Below are positions 1-11,856 of a stretch of DNA of 64,000 nt, piece by piece. Source of the DNA: Halisarca cf. caerulea (taxonomy: Eukaryota; Porifera; Demospongiae; Chondrillida; Halisarcidae). Within the stretch, counting starts at the first letter, position 1; every line of letters begins with the position of its first letter. The position numbers and the translations under genes are program-made. Under the pieces are notes generated by a model that searched no databases, was not told the origin of the DNA, and saw nothing but the letters and a program-made list of their open reading frames with translations. The DNA lies in assembly GCA_963170055.1 (NCBI GenBank), contig CAUJGJ010000213.1:62001-126000 (forward strand), given 5' to 3'.

Positions 1-104
1 AAGTTTCTTAACTACTGTGGGCGTATTCGTGTAAAGTTGGATATGCTGGTGCTAATACCAATATTTGGCACTAGCACCACGCACATTCCTAGTAGACACA
101 CATG
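1..104 (+). repeat. Reference monomer (class E) used for numbering
   Basis: This first unit sets the numbering used in all entries: position 1 is the first a of aagtttct and position 104 the g of catg. It is class E: aagtttcttaac at the start, attcgtgtaaag at 25-36, and cctagtaga at 88-96 where most units have cccagtgga. The class-defining sites 2, 3, 9, 12, 14, 34 and 35 all lie in the first third. The start point is a convention. A tandem array has no intrinsic start. Confidence 0.95.
47..79 (+). other. Imperfect dyad/hairpin in the monomer core (representative copy)
   Basis: Positions 47-54 (tggtgcta) are the exact reverse complement of 72-79 (tagcacca), giving an 8-bp outer stem. The same centre (position 63) pairs 58-61 (ccaa) with 65-68 (ttgg), giving a 4-bp inner stem with a 3-base loop. 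Between them lie two mismatches (55/71 and 57/69) and one pair (56/70). Nearly every monomer carries the dyad, so it recurs every 104 bp. B* monomers (actaacacc) break pair 52/74. Monomers with ttgacactagtacc break 58/68 and have a G-T wobble at 51/75. It could form a cruciform, an RNA hairpin, or a binding site for a dimeric protein. None of these is shown by sequence alone. Confidence 0.85.
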
Positions 105-2704
105 AAGTTTCTTAACTACTTTGGGCGTATTTGTGTAATGTTGGATATGCTGGTGCTAATACCAATATTTGGCACTAGCACCACGCACATTCCCAGTGGA
201 CACACATGACCTTTCTGAAGTGCTGTGGGCGTATTTGTGTAGCGTTGGATATGCTGGTGCTAATACCAATATTTGGCACTAGCACCACGCACATTCCCAG
301 GAGACACACAAGAAGTTTCTTAACTACTGTGGGCGTATTTGTGTAATGTTGGATATGCTGGTGCTAATACCAATATTTGGCACTAGCACCACATACTTTC
401 CCAGTGGACACACATGAAGTTTCTGAAGTGCTGTGGGCGTATTTGTGTAGTGTTGGATATGCTGGTGCTAATACCAATATTTGGCACTAGCACCACGCAC
501 ATTCCCAGTGGACACACATGACCTTTCTGAAGTGCTGTGGGCGTATTTGTGTAGTGTTGGATATGCTGGTGCTAATACCAATATTTGGCACTAGCACCAC
601 GCACATTCCCAGTGGACAAACATGAAGTTTCTGAAGTGCTGTGGGCGTATTTGTGTAATGCTGGATATGCTGGTGCTAATACCAATATTTGGCACTAGCA
701 CCACGCACATTCCCAGTGGACACACATGACCTTTCTGAAGTGCTGTGGGCGTATTTGTGTAGTGTTGGATATGCTGGTGCTAATACCAATATTTGGCACT
801 AGCACCACGTACATTCCCAGTGGACACACATGAAGTTTCTGAAGTGCTGTGGGCGTATTTGTGTAGTGTTGGATATACTGGTGCTAATACCAATATTTGG
901 CACTAGCACCACGTACATTCCCAGTAGACACACATGACCTTTCTGAAGTGCTGTGGGCGTATTTGTGTAGTGTTGGATATGCTGGTGCTAATACCAATAT
1001 TTGGCACTAGCACCACGCACATTCCCAGTGGATACACATGAAGTTTCTTAACTACTGTGGGCGTATTCGTGTAAAGTTGGATATGCTGGTGCTAATACCA
1101 ATATTTGGCACTAGCACCACGCACATTCCTAGTAGACACACATGAAGTTTCTTAACTACTTTGGGCGTATTTGTGTAATGTTGGATATGCTGGTGCTAAT
1201 ACCAATATTTGGCACTAGCACCACGCACATTCCCAGTGGACACACATGACCTTTCTGAAGTGCTGTGGGCGTATTTGTGTAGTGTTGGATATGCTGGTGC
1301 TAATACCAATATTTGGCACTAGCACCACGCACATTCCCAGTGGACACACATGAAGTTTCTGAAGTGCTGTGGGCGTATTTGTGTAGTGTTGGATATGCTG
1401 GTGCTAATACCAATATTTGGCACTAGCACCACGCACATTCCCAGTGGACACACATGAAGTTTCTGAAGTGCTGTGGGCGTATTTGTGTAATGTTGGATAT
1501 GCTGGTGCTAATACCAATATTTGGCACTAGCACCACGCACATTCCCAGTGGACACACATGAAGTTTCTTAACTACTGTGGGCGTATTTGTGTAAAGTTGG
1601 ATATGCTGGTGCTAATACCAATATTTGGCACTAGCACCACGCACATTCCTAGTAGACACACATGAAGTTTCTTAACTACTTTGGGCGTATTTGTGTAATG
1701 TTGGATATGCTGGTGCTAATACCAATATTTGGCACTAGCACCACGCACATTCCCAGTGGACACACATGACCTTTCTGAAGTGCTGTGGGCGTATTTGTGT
1801 AGTGTTGGATATGCTGGTGCTAATACCAATATTTGGCACTAGCACCACGCACATTCCCAGTGGATACACATGAAGTTTCTTAACTACTGTGGGCGTATTC
1901 GTGTAAAGTTGGATATGCTGGTGCTAATACCAATATTTGGCACTAGCACCACGCACATTCCTAGTAGACACACATGAAGTTTCTTAACTACTTTGGGCGT
2001 ATTTGTGTAATGTTGGATATGCTGGTGCTAATACCAATATTTGGCACTAGCACCACGCACATTCCCAGTGGACACACATGACCTTTCTGAAGTGCTGTGG
2101 GCGTATTTGTGTAGTGTTGTATATGCTGGTGCTAATACCAATATTTGGCACTAGCACCACGCACATTCCCAGTAGACACACATGAAGTTTCTTAACTACT
2201 GTGGGCGTATTTGTGTAATGTTGGATATGCTGGTTCTAATACCAATATTTGGCACTAGCACCACGTACATTCCCAGTGGACACACATGACCTTTCTGAAG
2301 TGCTGTGGGCGTATTTGTGTAGAGTTGGATATGCTGGTGCTAATACCAATATTTGGCACTAGCACCACGCACATTCCCAGTGGACACACATGAAGTTTCT
2401 TAACTACTGTGGGCGTATTTGTGCAATGTTGGATATGCTGGTGCTAATACCAATATTTGGCACTAGCACCACGCACATTCCCAGTGGACACACATGAAGT
2501 TTCTGAAGTGCTGTGGGCGTATTTGTGTAGTGTTGGATATGCTGGTGCTAATACCAATATTTGGCACTAGCACCACGCACATTCCCAGTGGACACACATG
2601 ACCTTTCTGAAGTGCTGTGGGCGTATTTGTGTAGTGTTGGATATGCTGGTGCTAATACCAATATTTGGCACTAGCACCACGCACATTCCCAGTGGATACA
2701 CATG

Positions 2705-5700
2705 AAGTTTCTTAACTACTGTGGGCGTATTCGTGTAAAGTTGGATATGCTGGTGCTAATACCAATATTTGGCACTAGCACCACGCACATTCCTAGTAGA
2801 CACACATGAAGTTTCTTAACTACTTTGGGCGTATTTGTGTAATGTTGGATATGCTGGTGCTAATACCAATATTTGGCACTAGCACCACGCACATTCCCAG
2901 TGGACACACATGACCTTTCTGAAGTGCTGTGGGCGTATTTGTGTAGTGTTGGATATGCTGGTGCTAATACCAATATTTGGCACTAGCACCACGCACATTC
3001 CCAGTAGACACACATGAAGTTTCTTAACTACTGTGGGCGTATTTGTGTAATGTTGGATATGCTGGTTCTAATACCAATATTTGGCACTAGCACCACGTAC
3101 ATTCCCAGTGGACACACATGACCTTTCTGAAGTGCTGTGGGCGTATTTGTGTAGTGTTGGATATGCTGGTGCTAATACCAATATTCGGCACTAGCACCAC
3201 GCACATTCCCAGTGGACACACATGAAGTTTCTTAACTACTGTGGGCGTATTTGTGTAATGTTGGATATGCTGGTGCTAATACCAATATTTGGCACTAGCA
3301 CCACGCACATTCCAAGTGGACAAACATGAAGTTTCTGAAGTGCTGTGGGCGTATTCGTGTAATGTTGGATATGCTGGTGCTAATACCAATATTTGGCACT
3401 AGCACCACGCACATTCCCAGTGGAAACACATGACCTTTCTGAAGTGCTGTGGGCGTATTTGTGTAGTGTTGGATATGCTGGTGCTAATACCAGTATTTGA
3501 CACTAGTACCACGCACATTCCCAGTGGACAAACATGAAGTTTCTGAAGTGCTGTGGGCGTATTTGTGTAGTGGTTTATATGCTGGTGCTAATACCAATAT
3601 TTGGCACTAGCACCACGCACATTCCCAGTGGACACACATGAAGTTTCTTAACTACTGTGGGCGTATTTGTGTAATGTTAGATATGCTGGTGCTAATACCA
3701 ATATTTGGCACTAGCACCACGCACATTCCCAGTGGACACACATGAAGTTTCTGAAGTGCTGTGGGCGTATTTGTGTAGTGTTGGATATGCTGGTGCTAAT
3801 ACCAATATTTGGCACTAGCACCACGCACATTCCCAGTGGACACACATGAAGTTTCTTAACTACTGTGGGCGTATTTGTGTAAAGTTGGATATGCTGGTGC
3901 TAATACCAATATTTGGCACTAGCACCACGCACATTCCTAGTAGACACACATGAAGTTTCTTAACTACTTTGGGCGTATTTGTGTAATGTTGGATATGCTG
4001 GTGCTAATACCAATATTTGGCACTAGCACCACGCACATTCCCAGTGGACACACATGACCTTTCTGAAGTGCTGTGGGCGTATTTGTGTAGTGTTGGATAT
4101 GCTGGTGCTAATACCAATATTTGGCACTAGCACCACGCACATTCCCAGTAGACACACATGAAGTTTCTTAACTACTGTGGGCGTATTTGTGTAATGTTGG
4201 ATATGCTGGTTCTAATACCAATATTTGGCACTAGCACCACGTACATTCCCAGTGGACACACATGACCTTTCTGTAGTGCTGTGGGCGTATTTGTGTAGTG
4301 TTGGATATGCTGGTGCTAATACCAATATTCGGCACTAGCACCACGCACATTCCCAGTGGACACACATGAAGTTTCTTAACTACTGTGGGCGTATTTGTGT
4401 AATGTTGGATATGCTGGTGCTAATACCAATATTTGGCACTAGCACCACGCACATTCCAAGTGGACAAACATGAAGTTTCTGAAGTGCTGTGGGCGTATTC
4501 GTGTAATGTTGGATATGCTGGTGCTAATACCAATTTTTGGCACTAGCACCACGCACATTCCCAGTGGAAACACATGACCTTTCTGAAGTGCTGTGGGCGT
4601 ATTTGTGTAGTGTTGGATATGCTGGTGCTAATACCAGTATTTGACACTAGTACCACGCACATTCCCAGTGGACAAACATGAAGTTTCTGAATTGCTGTGG
4701 GCGTATTTGTGTAGTGGTTTATATGCTGGTGCTAATACCAATATTTGGCACTAGCACCACGCACATTCCCAGTGGACACACATGAAGTTTCTTAACTACT
4801 GTGGGCGTATTTGTGTAATGTTAGATATGCTGGTGCTAATACCAATATTTGGCACTAGCACCACGCACATTCCCAGTGGACACACATGAAGTTTCTGAAG
4901 TGCTGTGGGCGTATTTGTGTAGTGTTGGATATGCTGGTGCTAATACCAATATTTGGCACTAGCACCACGCACATTCCCAGTGGACACACATGAAGTTTCT
5001 TAACTACTGTGGGCGTATTTGTGTAAAGTTGGATATGCTGGTGCTAATACCAATATTTGGCACTAGCACCACGCACATTCCTAGTAGACACACATGAAGT
5101 TTCTTAACTACTTTGGGCGTATTTGTGTAATGTTGGATATGCTGGTGCTAATACCAATATTTGGCACTAGCACCACGCACATTCCCAGTGGACACACATG
5201 ACCTTTCTGAAGTGCTGTGGGCGTATTTGTGTAGTGTTGGATATGCTGGTGCTAATACCAATATTTGGCACTAGCACCACGCACATTCCCAGTAGACACA
5301 CATGAAGTTTCTTAACTACTGTGGGCGTATTTGTGTAATGTTGGATATGCTGGTTCTAATACCAATATTTGGCACTAGCACCACGTACATTCCCAGTGGA
5401 CACACATGACCTTTCTGAAGTGCTGTGGGCGTATTTGTGTAGTGTTGGATATGCTGGTGCTAATACCAATATTCGGCACTAGCACCACGCACATTCCCAG
5501 TGGACACACATGAAGTTTCTTAACTACTGTGGGCGTATTTGTGTAATGTTGGATATGCTGGTGCTAATACCAATATTTGGCACTAGCACCACGCACATTC
5601 CAAGTGGACAAACATGAAGTTTCTGAAGTGCTGTGGGCGTATTCGTGTAATGTTGGATATGCTGGTGCTAATACCAATATTTGGCACTAGCACCACGCAC

Positions 5701-7592
5701 ATTCCCAGTGGAAACACATGACCTTTCTGAAGTGCTGTGGGCGTATTTGTGTAGTGTTGGATATGCTGGTGCTAATACCAGTATTTGACACTAGTACCAC
5801 GCACATTCCCAGTGGACAAACATGAAGTTTCTGAATTGCTGTGGGCGTATTTGTGTAGTGGTTTATATGCTGGTGCTAATACCAATATTTGGCACTAGCA
5901 CCACGCACATTCCCAGTGGACACACATGAAGTTTCTTAACTACTGTGGGCGTATTTGTGTAATGTTAGATATGCTGGTGCTAATACCAATATTTGGCACT
6001 AGCACCACGCACATTCCCAGTGGACACACATGAAGTTTCTGAAGTGCTGTGGGCGTATTTGTGTAGTGTTGGATATGCTGGTGCTAATACCAATATTTGG
6101 CACTAGCACCACGCACATTCCCAGTGGACACACATGAAGTTTCTTAACTACTGTGGGCGTATTTGTGTAAAGTTGGATATGCTGGTGCTAATACCAATAT
6201 TTGGCACTAGCACCACGCACATTCCTAGTAGACACACATGAAGTTTCTTAACTACTTTGGGCGTATTTGTGTAATGTTGGATATGCTGGTGCTAATACCA
6301 ATATTTGGCACTAGCACCACGCACATTCCCAGTGGACACACATGACCTTTCTGAAGTGCTGTGGGCGTATTTGTGTAGTGTTGGATATGCTGGTGCTAAT
6401 ACCAATATTTGGCACTAGCACCACGCACATTCCCAGTAGACACACATGAAGTTTCTTAACTACTGTGGGCGTATTTGTGTAATGTTGGATATGCTGGTTC
6501 TAATACCAATATTTGGCACTAGCACCACGTACATTCCCAGTGGACACACATGACCTTTCTGTAGTGCTGTGGGCGTATTTGTGTAGTGTTGGATATGCTG
6601 GTGCTAATACCAATATTCGGCACTAGCACCACGCACATTCCCAGTGGACACACATGAAGTTTCTTAACTACTGTGGGCGTATTTGTGTAATGTTGGATAT
6701 GCTGGTGCTAATACCAATATTTGGCACTAGCACCACGCACATTCCAAGTGGACAAACATGAAGTTTCTGAAGTGCTGTGGGCGTATTCGTGTAATGTTGG
6801 ATATGCTGGTGCTAATACCAATTTTTGGCACTAGCACCACGCACATTCCCAGTGGAAACACATGACCTTTCTGAAGTGCTGTGGGCGTATTTGTGTAGTG
6901 TTGGATATGCTGGTGCTAATACCAGTATTTGACACTAGTACCACGCACATTCCCAGTGGACAAACATGAAGTTTCTGAATTGCTGTGGGCGTATTTGTGT
7001 AGTGGTTTATATGCTGGTGCTAATACCAATATTTGGCACTAGCACCACGCACATTCCCAGTGGACACACATGAAGTTTCTTAACTACTGTGGGCGTATTT
7101 GTGTAATGTTAGATATGCTGGTGCTAATACCAATATTTGGCACTAGCACCACGCACATTCCCAGTGGACACACATGAAGTTTCTGAAGTGCTGTGGGCGT
7201 ATTTGTGTAGTGTTGGATATGCTGGTGCTAATACCAATATTTGGCACTAGCACCACGCACATTCCCAGTGGACACACATGAAGTTTCTTAACTACTGTGG
7301 GCGTATTTGTGTAAAGTTGGATATGCTGGTGCTAATACCAATATTTGGCACTAGCACCACGCACATTCCTAGTAGACACACATGAAGTTTCTTAACTACT
7401 TTGGGCGTATTTGTGTAATGTTGGATATGCTGGTGCTAATACCAATATTTGGCACTAGCACCACGCACATTCCCAGTGGACACACATGACCTTTCTGAAG
7501 TGCTGTGGGCGTATTTGTGTAGTGTTGGATATGCTGGTGCTAATACCAATATTTGGCACTAGCACCACGCACATTCCCAGTGGATACACATG
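2705..7592 (+). repeat. 11-monomer HOR (1144 bp), four copies plus a 3-monomer stub
   Basis: Copies start at 2705, 3849, 4993 and 6137. Each runs E/E', F, B, A (ggttcta, cgtac), B (aatattcggc), A (ends ccaagtggacaaac), C (attcgtgtaatg, then gtggaaac), B (cagtatttgacactagtacc), C (gtagtggtttat), A (gttagat), C. The marker substitutions keep the same slots in every copy. Copies at 3849 and 6137 carry ctgtagtg in slot 5 and caatttttgg in slot 7. Those at 2705 and 4993 carry ctgaagtg and caatatttgg. This gives a second-order 22-monomer, 2288-bp period. A fifth copy starts at 7281 but stops after E', F, B (gtggatac), where a new E begins at 7593. Confidence 0.92.
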
Positions 7593-10500
7593 AAGATTCT
7601 TAACTACTGTGGGCGTATTCGTGTAAAGTTGGATATGCTGGTGCTAATACCAATATTTGGCACTAGCACCACGCACATTCCTAGTAGACACACATGAAGT
7701 TTCTTAACTACTTTGGGCGTATTTGTGTAATGTTGGATATGCTGGTGCTAATACCAATATTTGGCACTAGCACCACGCACATTCCCAGTGGACACACATG
7801 ACCTTTCTGAAGTGCTGTGGGCGTATTTGTGTAGTGTTGGATATGCTGGTGCTAATACCAATATTTGGCACTAGCACCACGCACATTCCCAGTAGACACA
7901 CATGAAGTTTCTTAACTACTGTGGGCGTATTTGTGTAATGTTGGATATGCTGGTGCTAATACCAATATTTGGCACTAGCACCACGTACATTCCCAGTGGA
8001 CACACATGACCTTTCTGAAGTGCTGTGGGCGTATTTGTGTAGTGTTGGATATGCTGGTGCTAATACCAATATTTGGCACTAGCACCACGCACATTCCCAG
8101 TGGACACACATGAAGTTTCTTAACTACTGTGGGCGTATTTGTGTAATGTTGGATATGCTGGTGCTAATACCAATATTTGGCACTAGCACCACGCACATTC
8201 CCAGTGGACACACATGAAGTTTCTGAAGTGCTGTGGGCGTATTTGTGTAGTGTTGGATATGCTGGTGCTAATACCAATATTTGGCACTAGCACCACGCAC
8301 ATTCCAAGTGGACAAACATGAAGTTTCTGAAGTGCTGTGGGCGTATTTGTGTAATGTTGGATATGCTGGTGCTAATACCAATATTTGGCACTAGCACCAC
8401 GCACATTCCCAGTGGAAACACATGACCTTTCTGAAGTGCTGTGGGCGTATTTGTGTAGTGTTGGATATGCTGGTGCTAATACCAGTATTTGACACTAGTA
8501 CCACGCACATTCCCAGTGGACAAACATGAAGTTTCTGAATTGCTGTGGGCGTATTTGTGTAGTGGTTTATATGCTGGTGCTAATACCAATATTTGGCACT
8601 AGCACCACGCACATTCCCAGTGGACACACATGAAGTTTCTTAACTACTGTGGGCGTATTTGTGTAATGTTAGATATGCTGGTGCTAATACCAATATTTGG
8701 CACTAGCACCACGCACATTCCCAGTGGACACACATGAAGTTTCTGAAGTGCTGTGGGCGTATTTGTGTAGTGTTGGATATGCTGGTGCTAATACCAATAT
8801 TCGGCACTAGCACCACGCACATTCCCAGTGGACACACATGAAGTTTCTTAACTACTGTGGGCGTATTTGTGTAATGTTGGATATGCTGGTGCTAATACCA
8901 ATATTTGGCACTAGCACCACGCACATTCCAAGTGGACAAACATGAAGTTTCTGAAGTGCTGTGGGCGTATTCGTGTAATGTTGGATATGCTGGTGCTAAT
9001 ACCAATATTTGGCACTAGCACCACGCACATTCCCAGTGGAAACACATGACCTTTCTGAAGTGCTGTGGGCGTATTTGTGTAGTGTTGGATATGCTGGTGT
9101 TAATACCAGTATTTGACACTAGTACCACGCACATTCCCAGTGGACAAACATGAAGTTTCTGAATTGCTGTGGGCGTATTTGTGTAGTGGTTTATATGCTG
9201 GTGCTAATACCAATATTTGGCACTAGCACCACGCACATTCCCAGTGGACACACATGAAGTTTCTTAACTACTGTGGGCGTATTTGTGTAATGTTAGATAT
9301 GCTGGTGCTAATACCAATATTTGGCACTAGCACCACGCACATTCCCAGTGGACACACATGAAGTTTCTGAAGTGCTGTGGGCGTATTTGTGTAGTGTTGG
9401 ATATGCTGGTGCTAATACCAATATTTGGCACTAGCACCACGCACATTCCCAGTGGACACACATGAAGTTTCTTAACTACTGTGGGCGTATTTGTGTAAAG
9501 TTGGATATGCTGGTGCTAATACCAATATTTGGCACTAGCACCACGCACATTCCTAGTAGACACACATGAAGTTTCTTAACTACTTTGGGCGTATTTGTGT
9601 AATGTTGGATATGCTGGTGCTAATACCAATATTTGGCACTAGCACCACGCACATTCCCAGTGGACACACATGACCTTTCTGAAGTGCTGTGGGCGTATTT
9701 GTGTAGTGTTGGATATGCTGGTGCTAATACCAATATTTGGCACTAGCACCACGCACATTCCCAGTAGACACACATGAAGTTTCTTAACTACTGTGGGCGT
9801 ATTTGTGTAATGTTGGATATGCTGGTTCTAATACCAATATTTGGCACTAGCACCACGTACATTCCCAGTGGACACACATGACCTTTCTGTAGTGCTGTGG
9901 GCGTATTTGTGTAGTGTTGGATATGCTGGTGCTAATACCAATATTCGGCACTAGCACCACGCACATTCCCAGTGGACACACATGAAGTTTCTTAACTACT
10001 GTGGGCGTATTTGTGTAATGTTGGATATGCTGGTGCTAATACCAATATTTGGCACTAGCACCACGCACATTCCAAGTGGACAAACATGAAGTTTCTGAAG
10101 TGCTGTGGGCGTATTCGTGTAATGTTGGATATGCTGGTGCTAATACCAATTTTTGGCACTAGCACCACGCACATTCCCAGTGGAAACACATGACCTTTCT
10201 GAAGTGCTGTGGGCGTATTTGTGTAGTGTTGGATATGCTGGTGCTAATACCAGTATTTGACACTAGTACCACGCACATTCCCAGTGGACAAACATGAAGT
10301 TTCTGAATTGCTGTGGGCGTATTTGTGTAGTGGTTTATATGCTGGTGCTAATACCAATATTTGGCACTAGCACCACGCACATTCCCAGTGGACACACATG
10401 AAGTTTCTTAACTACTGTGGGCGTATTTGTGTAATGTTAGATATGCTGGTGCTAATACCAATATTTGGCACTAGCACCACGCACATTCCCAGTGGACACA

Positions 10501-11856
10501 CATGAAGTTTCTGAAGTGCTGTGGGCGTATTTGTGTAGTGTTGGATATGCTGGTGCTAATACCAATATTTGGCACTAGCACCACGCACATTCCCAGTGGA
10601 CACACATGAAGTTTCTTAACTACTGTGGGCGTATTTGTGTAAAGTTGGATATGCTGGTGCTAATACCAATATTTGGCACTAGCACCACGCACATTCCTAG
10701 TAGACACACATGAAGTTTCTTAACTACTTTGGGCGTATTTGTGTAATGTTGGATATGCTGGTGCTAATACCAATATTTGGCACTAGCACCACGCACATTC
10801 CCAGTGGACACACATGACCTTTCTGAAGTGCTGTGGGCGTATTTGTGTAGTGTTGGATATGCTGGTGCTAATACCAATATTTGGCACTAGCACCACGCAC
10901 ATTCCCAGTGGATACACATGAAGATTCTTAACTACTGTGGGCGTATTCGTGTAAAGTTGGATATGCTGGTGCTAATACCAATATTTGGCACTAGCACCAC
11001 GCACATTCCTAGTAGACACACATGAAGTTTCTTAACTACTTTGGGCGTATTTGTGTAATGTTGGATATGCTGGTGCTAATACCAATATTTGGCACTAGCA
11101 CCACGCACATTCCCAGTGGACACACATGACCTTTCTTAAGTGCTGTGGGCGTATTTGTGTAGTGTTGGATATGCTGGTGCTAATACCAATATTTGGCACT
11201 AGCACCACGCACATTCCCAGTAGACACACATGAAGTTTCTTAACTACTGTGGGCGTATTTGTGTAATGTTGGATATGCTGGTGCTAATACCAATATTTGG
11301 CACTAGCACCACGTACATTCCCAGTGGACACACATGACCTTTCTGAAGTGCTGTGGGCGTATTTGTGTAGTGTTGGATATGCTGGTGCTAATACCAATAT
11401 TTGGCACTAGCACCACGCACATTCCCAGTGGACACACATGAAGTTTCTTAACTACTGTGGGCGTATTTGTGTAATGTTGGATATGCTGGTGCTAATACCA
11501 ATATTTGGCACTAGCACCACGCACATTCCCAGTGGACACACATGAAGTTTCTGAAGTGCTGTGGGCGTATTTGTGTAGTGTTGGATATGCTGGTGCTAAT
11601 ACCAATATTTGGCACTAGCACCACGCACATTCCAAGTGGACAAACATGAAGTTTCTGAAGTGCTGTGGGCGTATTTGTGTAATGTTGGATATGCTGGTGC
11701 TAATACCAATATTTGGCACTAGCACCACGCACATTCCCAGTGGAAACACATGACCTTTCTGAAGTGCTGTGGGCGTATTTGTGTAGTGTTGGATATGCTG
11801 GTGCTAATACCAGTATTTGACACTAGTACCACGCACATTCCCAGTGGACAAACATG
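7593..11856 (+). repeat. Rearranged 11-mer region with a 32-monomer (3328-bp) duplication
   Basis: A rare E variant, aagattctta, appears at 7593 and again at 10921, 3328 bp (32 units) apart. Matching marker order extends over 7281-8736 and 10609-12064. Inside the first unit lie a 7-monomer tail of the 11-mer (8737-9464) and one complete 11-mer of the ctgtagtg/caatttttgg version (9465-10608). The second unit departs from the first at 12065, where the expected aatattcggc is aatatttggc. A duplication of about 3.3 kb followed by replacement of its right half fits this pattern. Confidence 0.82.

Larger units (their letters stand above)
1..2704 (+). repeat. E-F-B-led HOR blocks of 10, 8 and 8 monomers
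   Basis: Class E monomers, each preceded by gtggatacacatg where upstream sequence is visible, occur at 1, 1041, 1873 and 2705. They are always followed by F (actttggg) and B. The spacings are 1040 bp (10 units), 832 bp (8) and 832 bp (8). The block from 1873 runs E, F, B, A (ctggttctaat, cgtac), B, A, C, B, a shortened relative of the 11-mer that begins at 2705. A related E' (atttgtgtaaag) at 1561 starts a shorter E'-F-B run. Private changes include cccaggaga near 298, ccacatactttccc near 391, gtaatgctgg at 655 and gtgcaatg near 2421. No other sequence type is present. Confidence 0.85.

Noticed and set aside
25..41. CENP-B box in E units (attcgtgtaaag)
   Set aside because: The TTCG half is present, but the required CGGG half at the right spacing is not.
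58..62. CCAAT box promoter element in each monomer
   Set aside because: A 5-bp word recurring with the satellite and no linked TATA or other promoter element. Its presence is explained by the repeat.
58..68. CArG box (SRF site) at the dyad centre
   Set aside because: The centre reads cc, seven A/T bases, gg. The consensus has six, so it is off by one base.
2232..2243. RNA polymerase III B box in units with ggttctaatacc
   Set aside because: Only partial resemblance to the B-box consensus, with no A box at the right distance and no T-run terminator nearby. It occurs in just one slot of the 11-mer.
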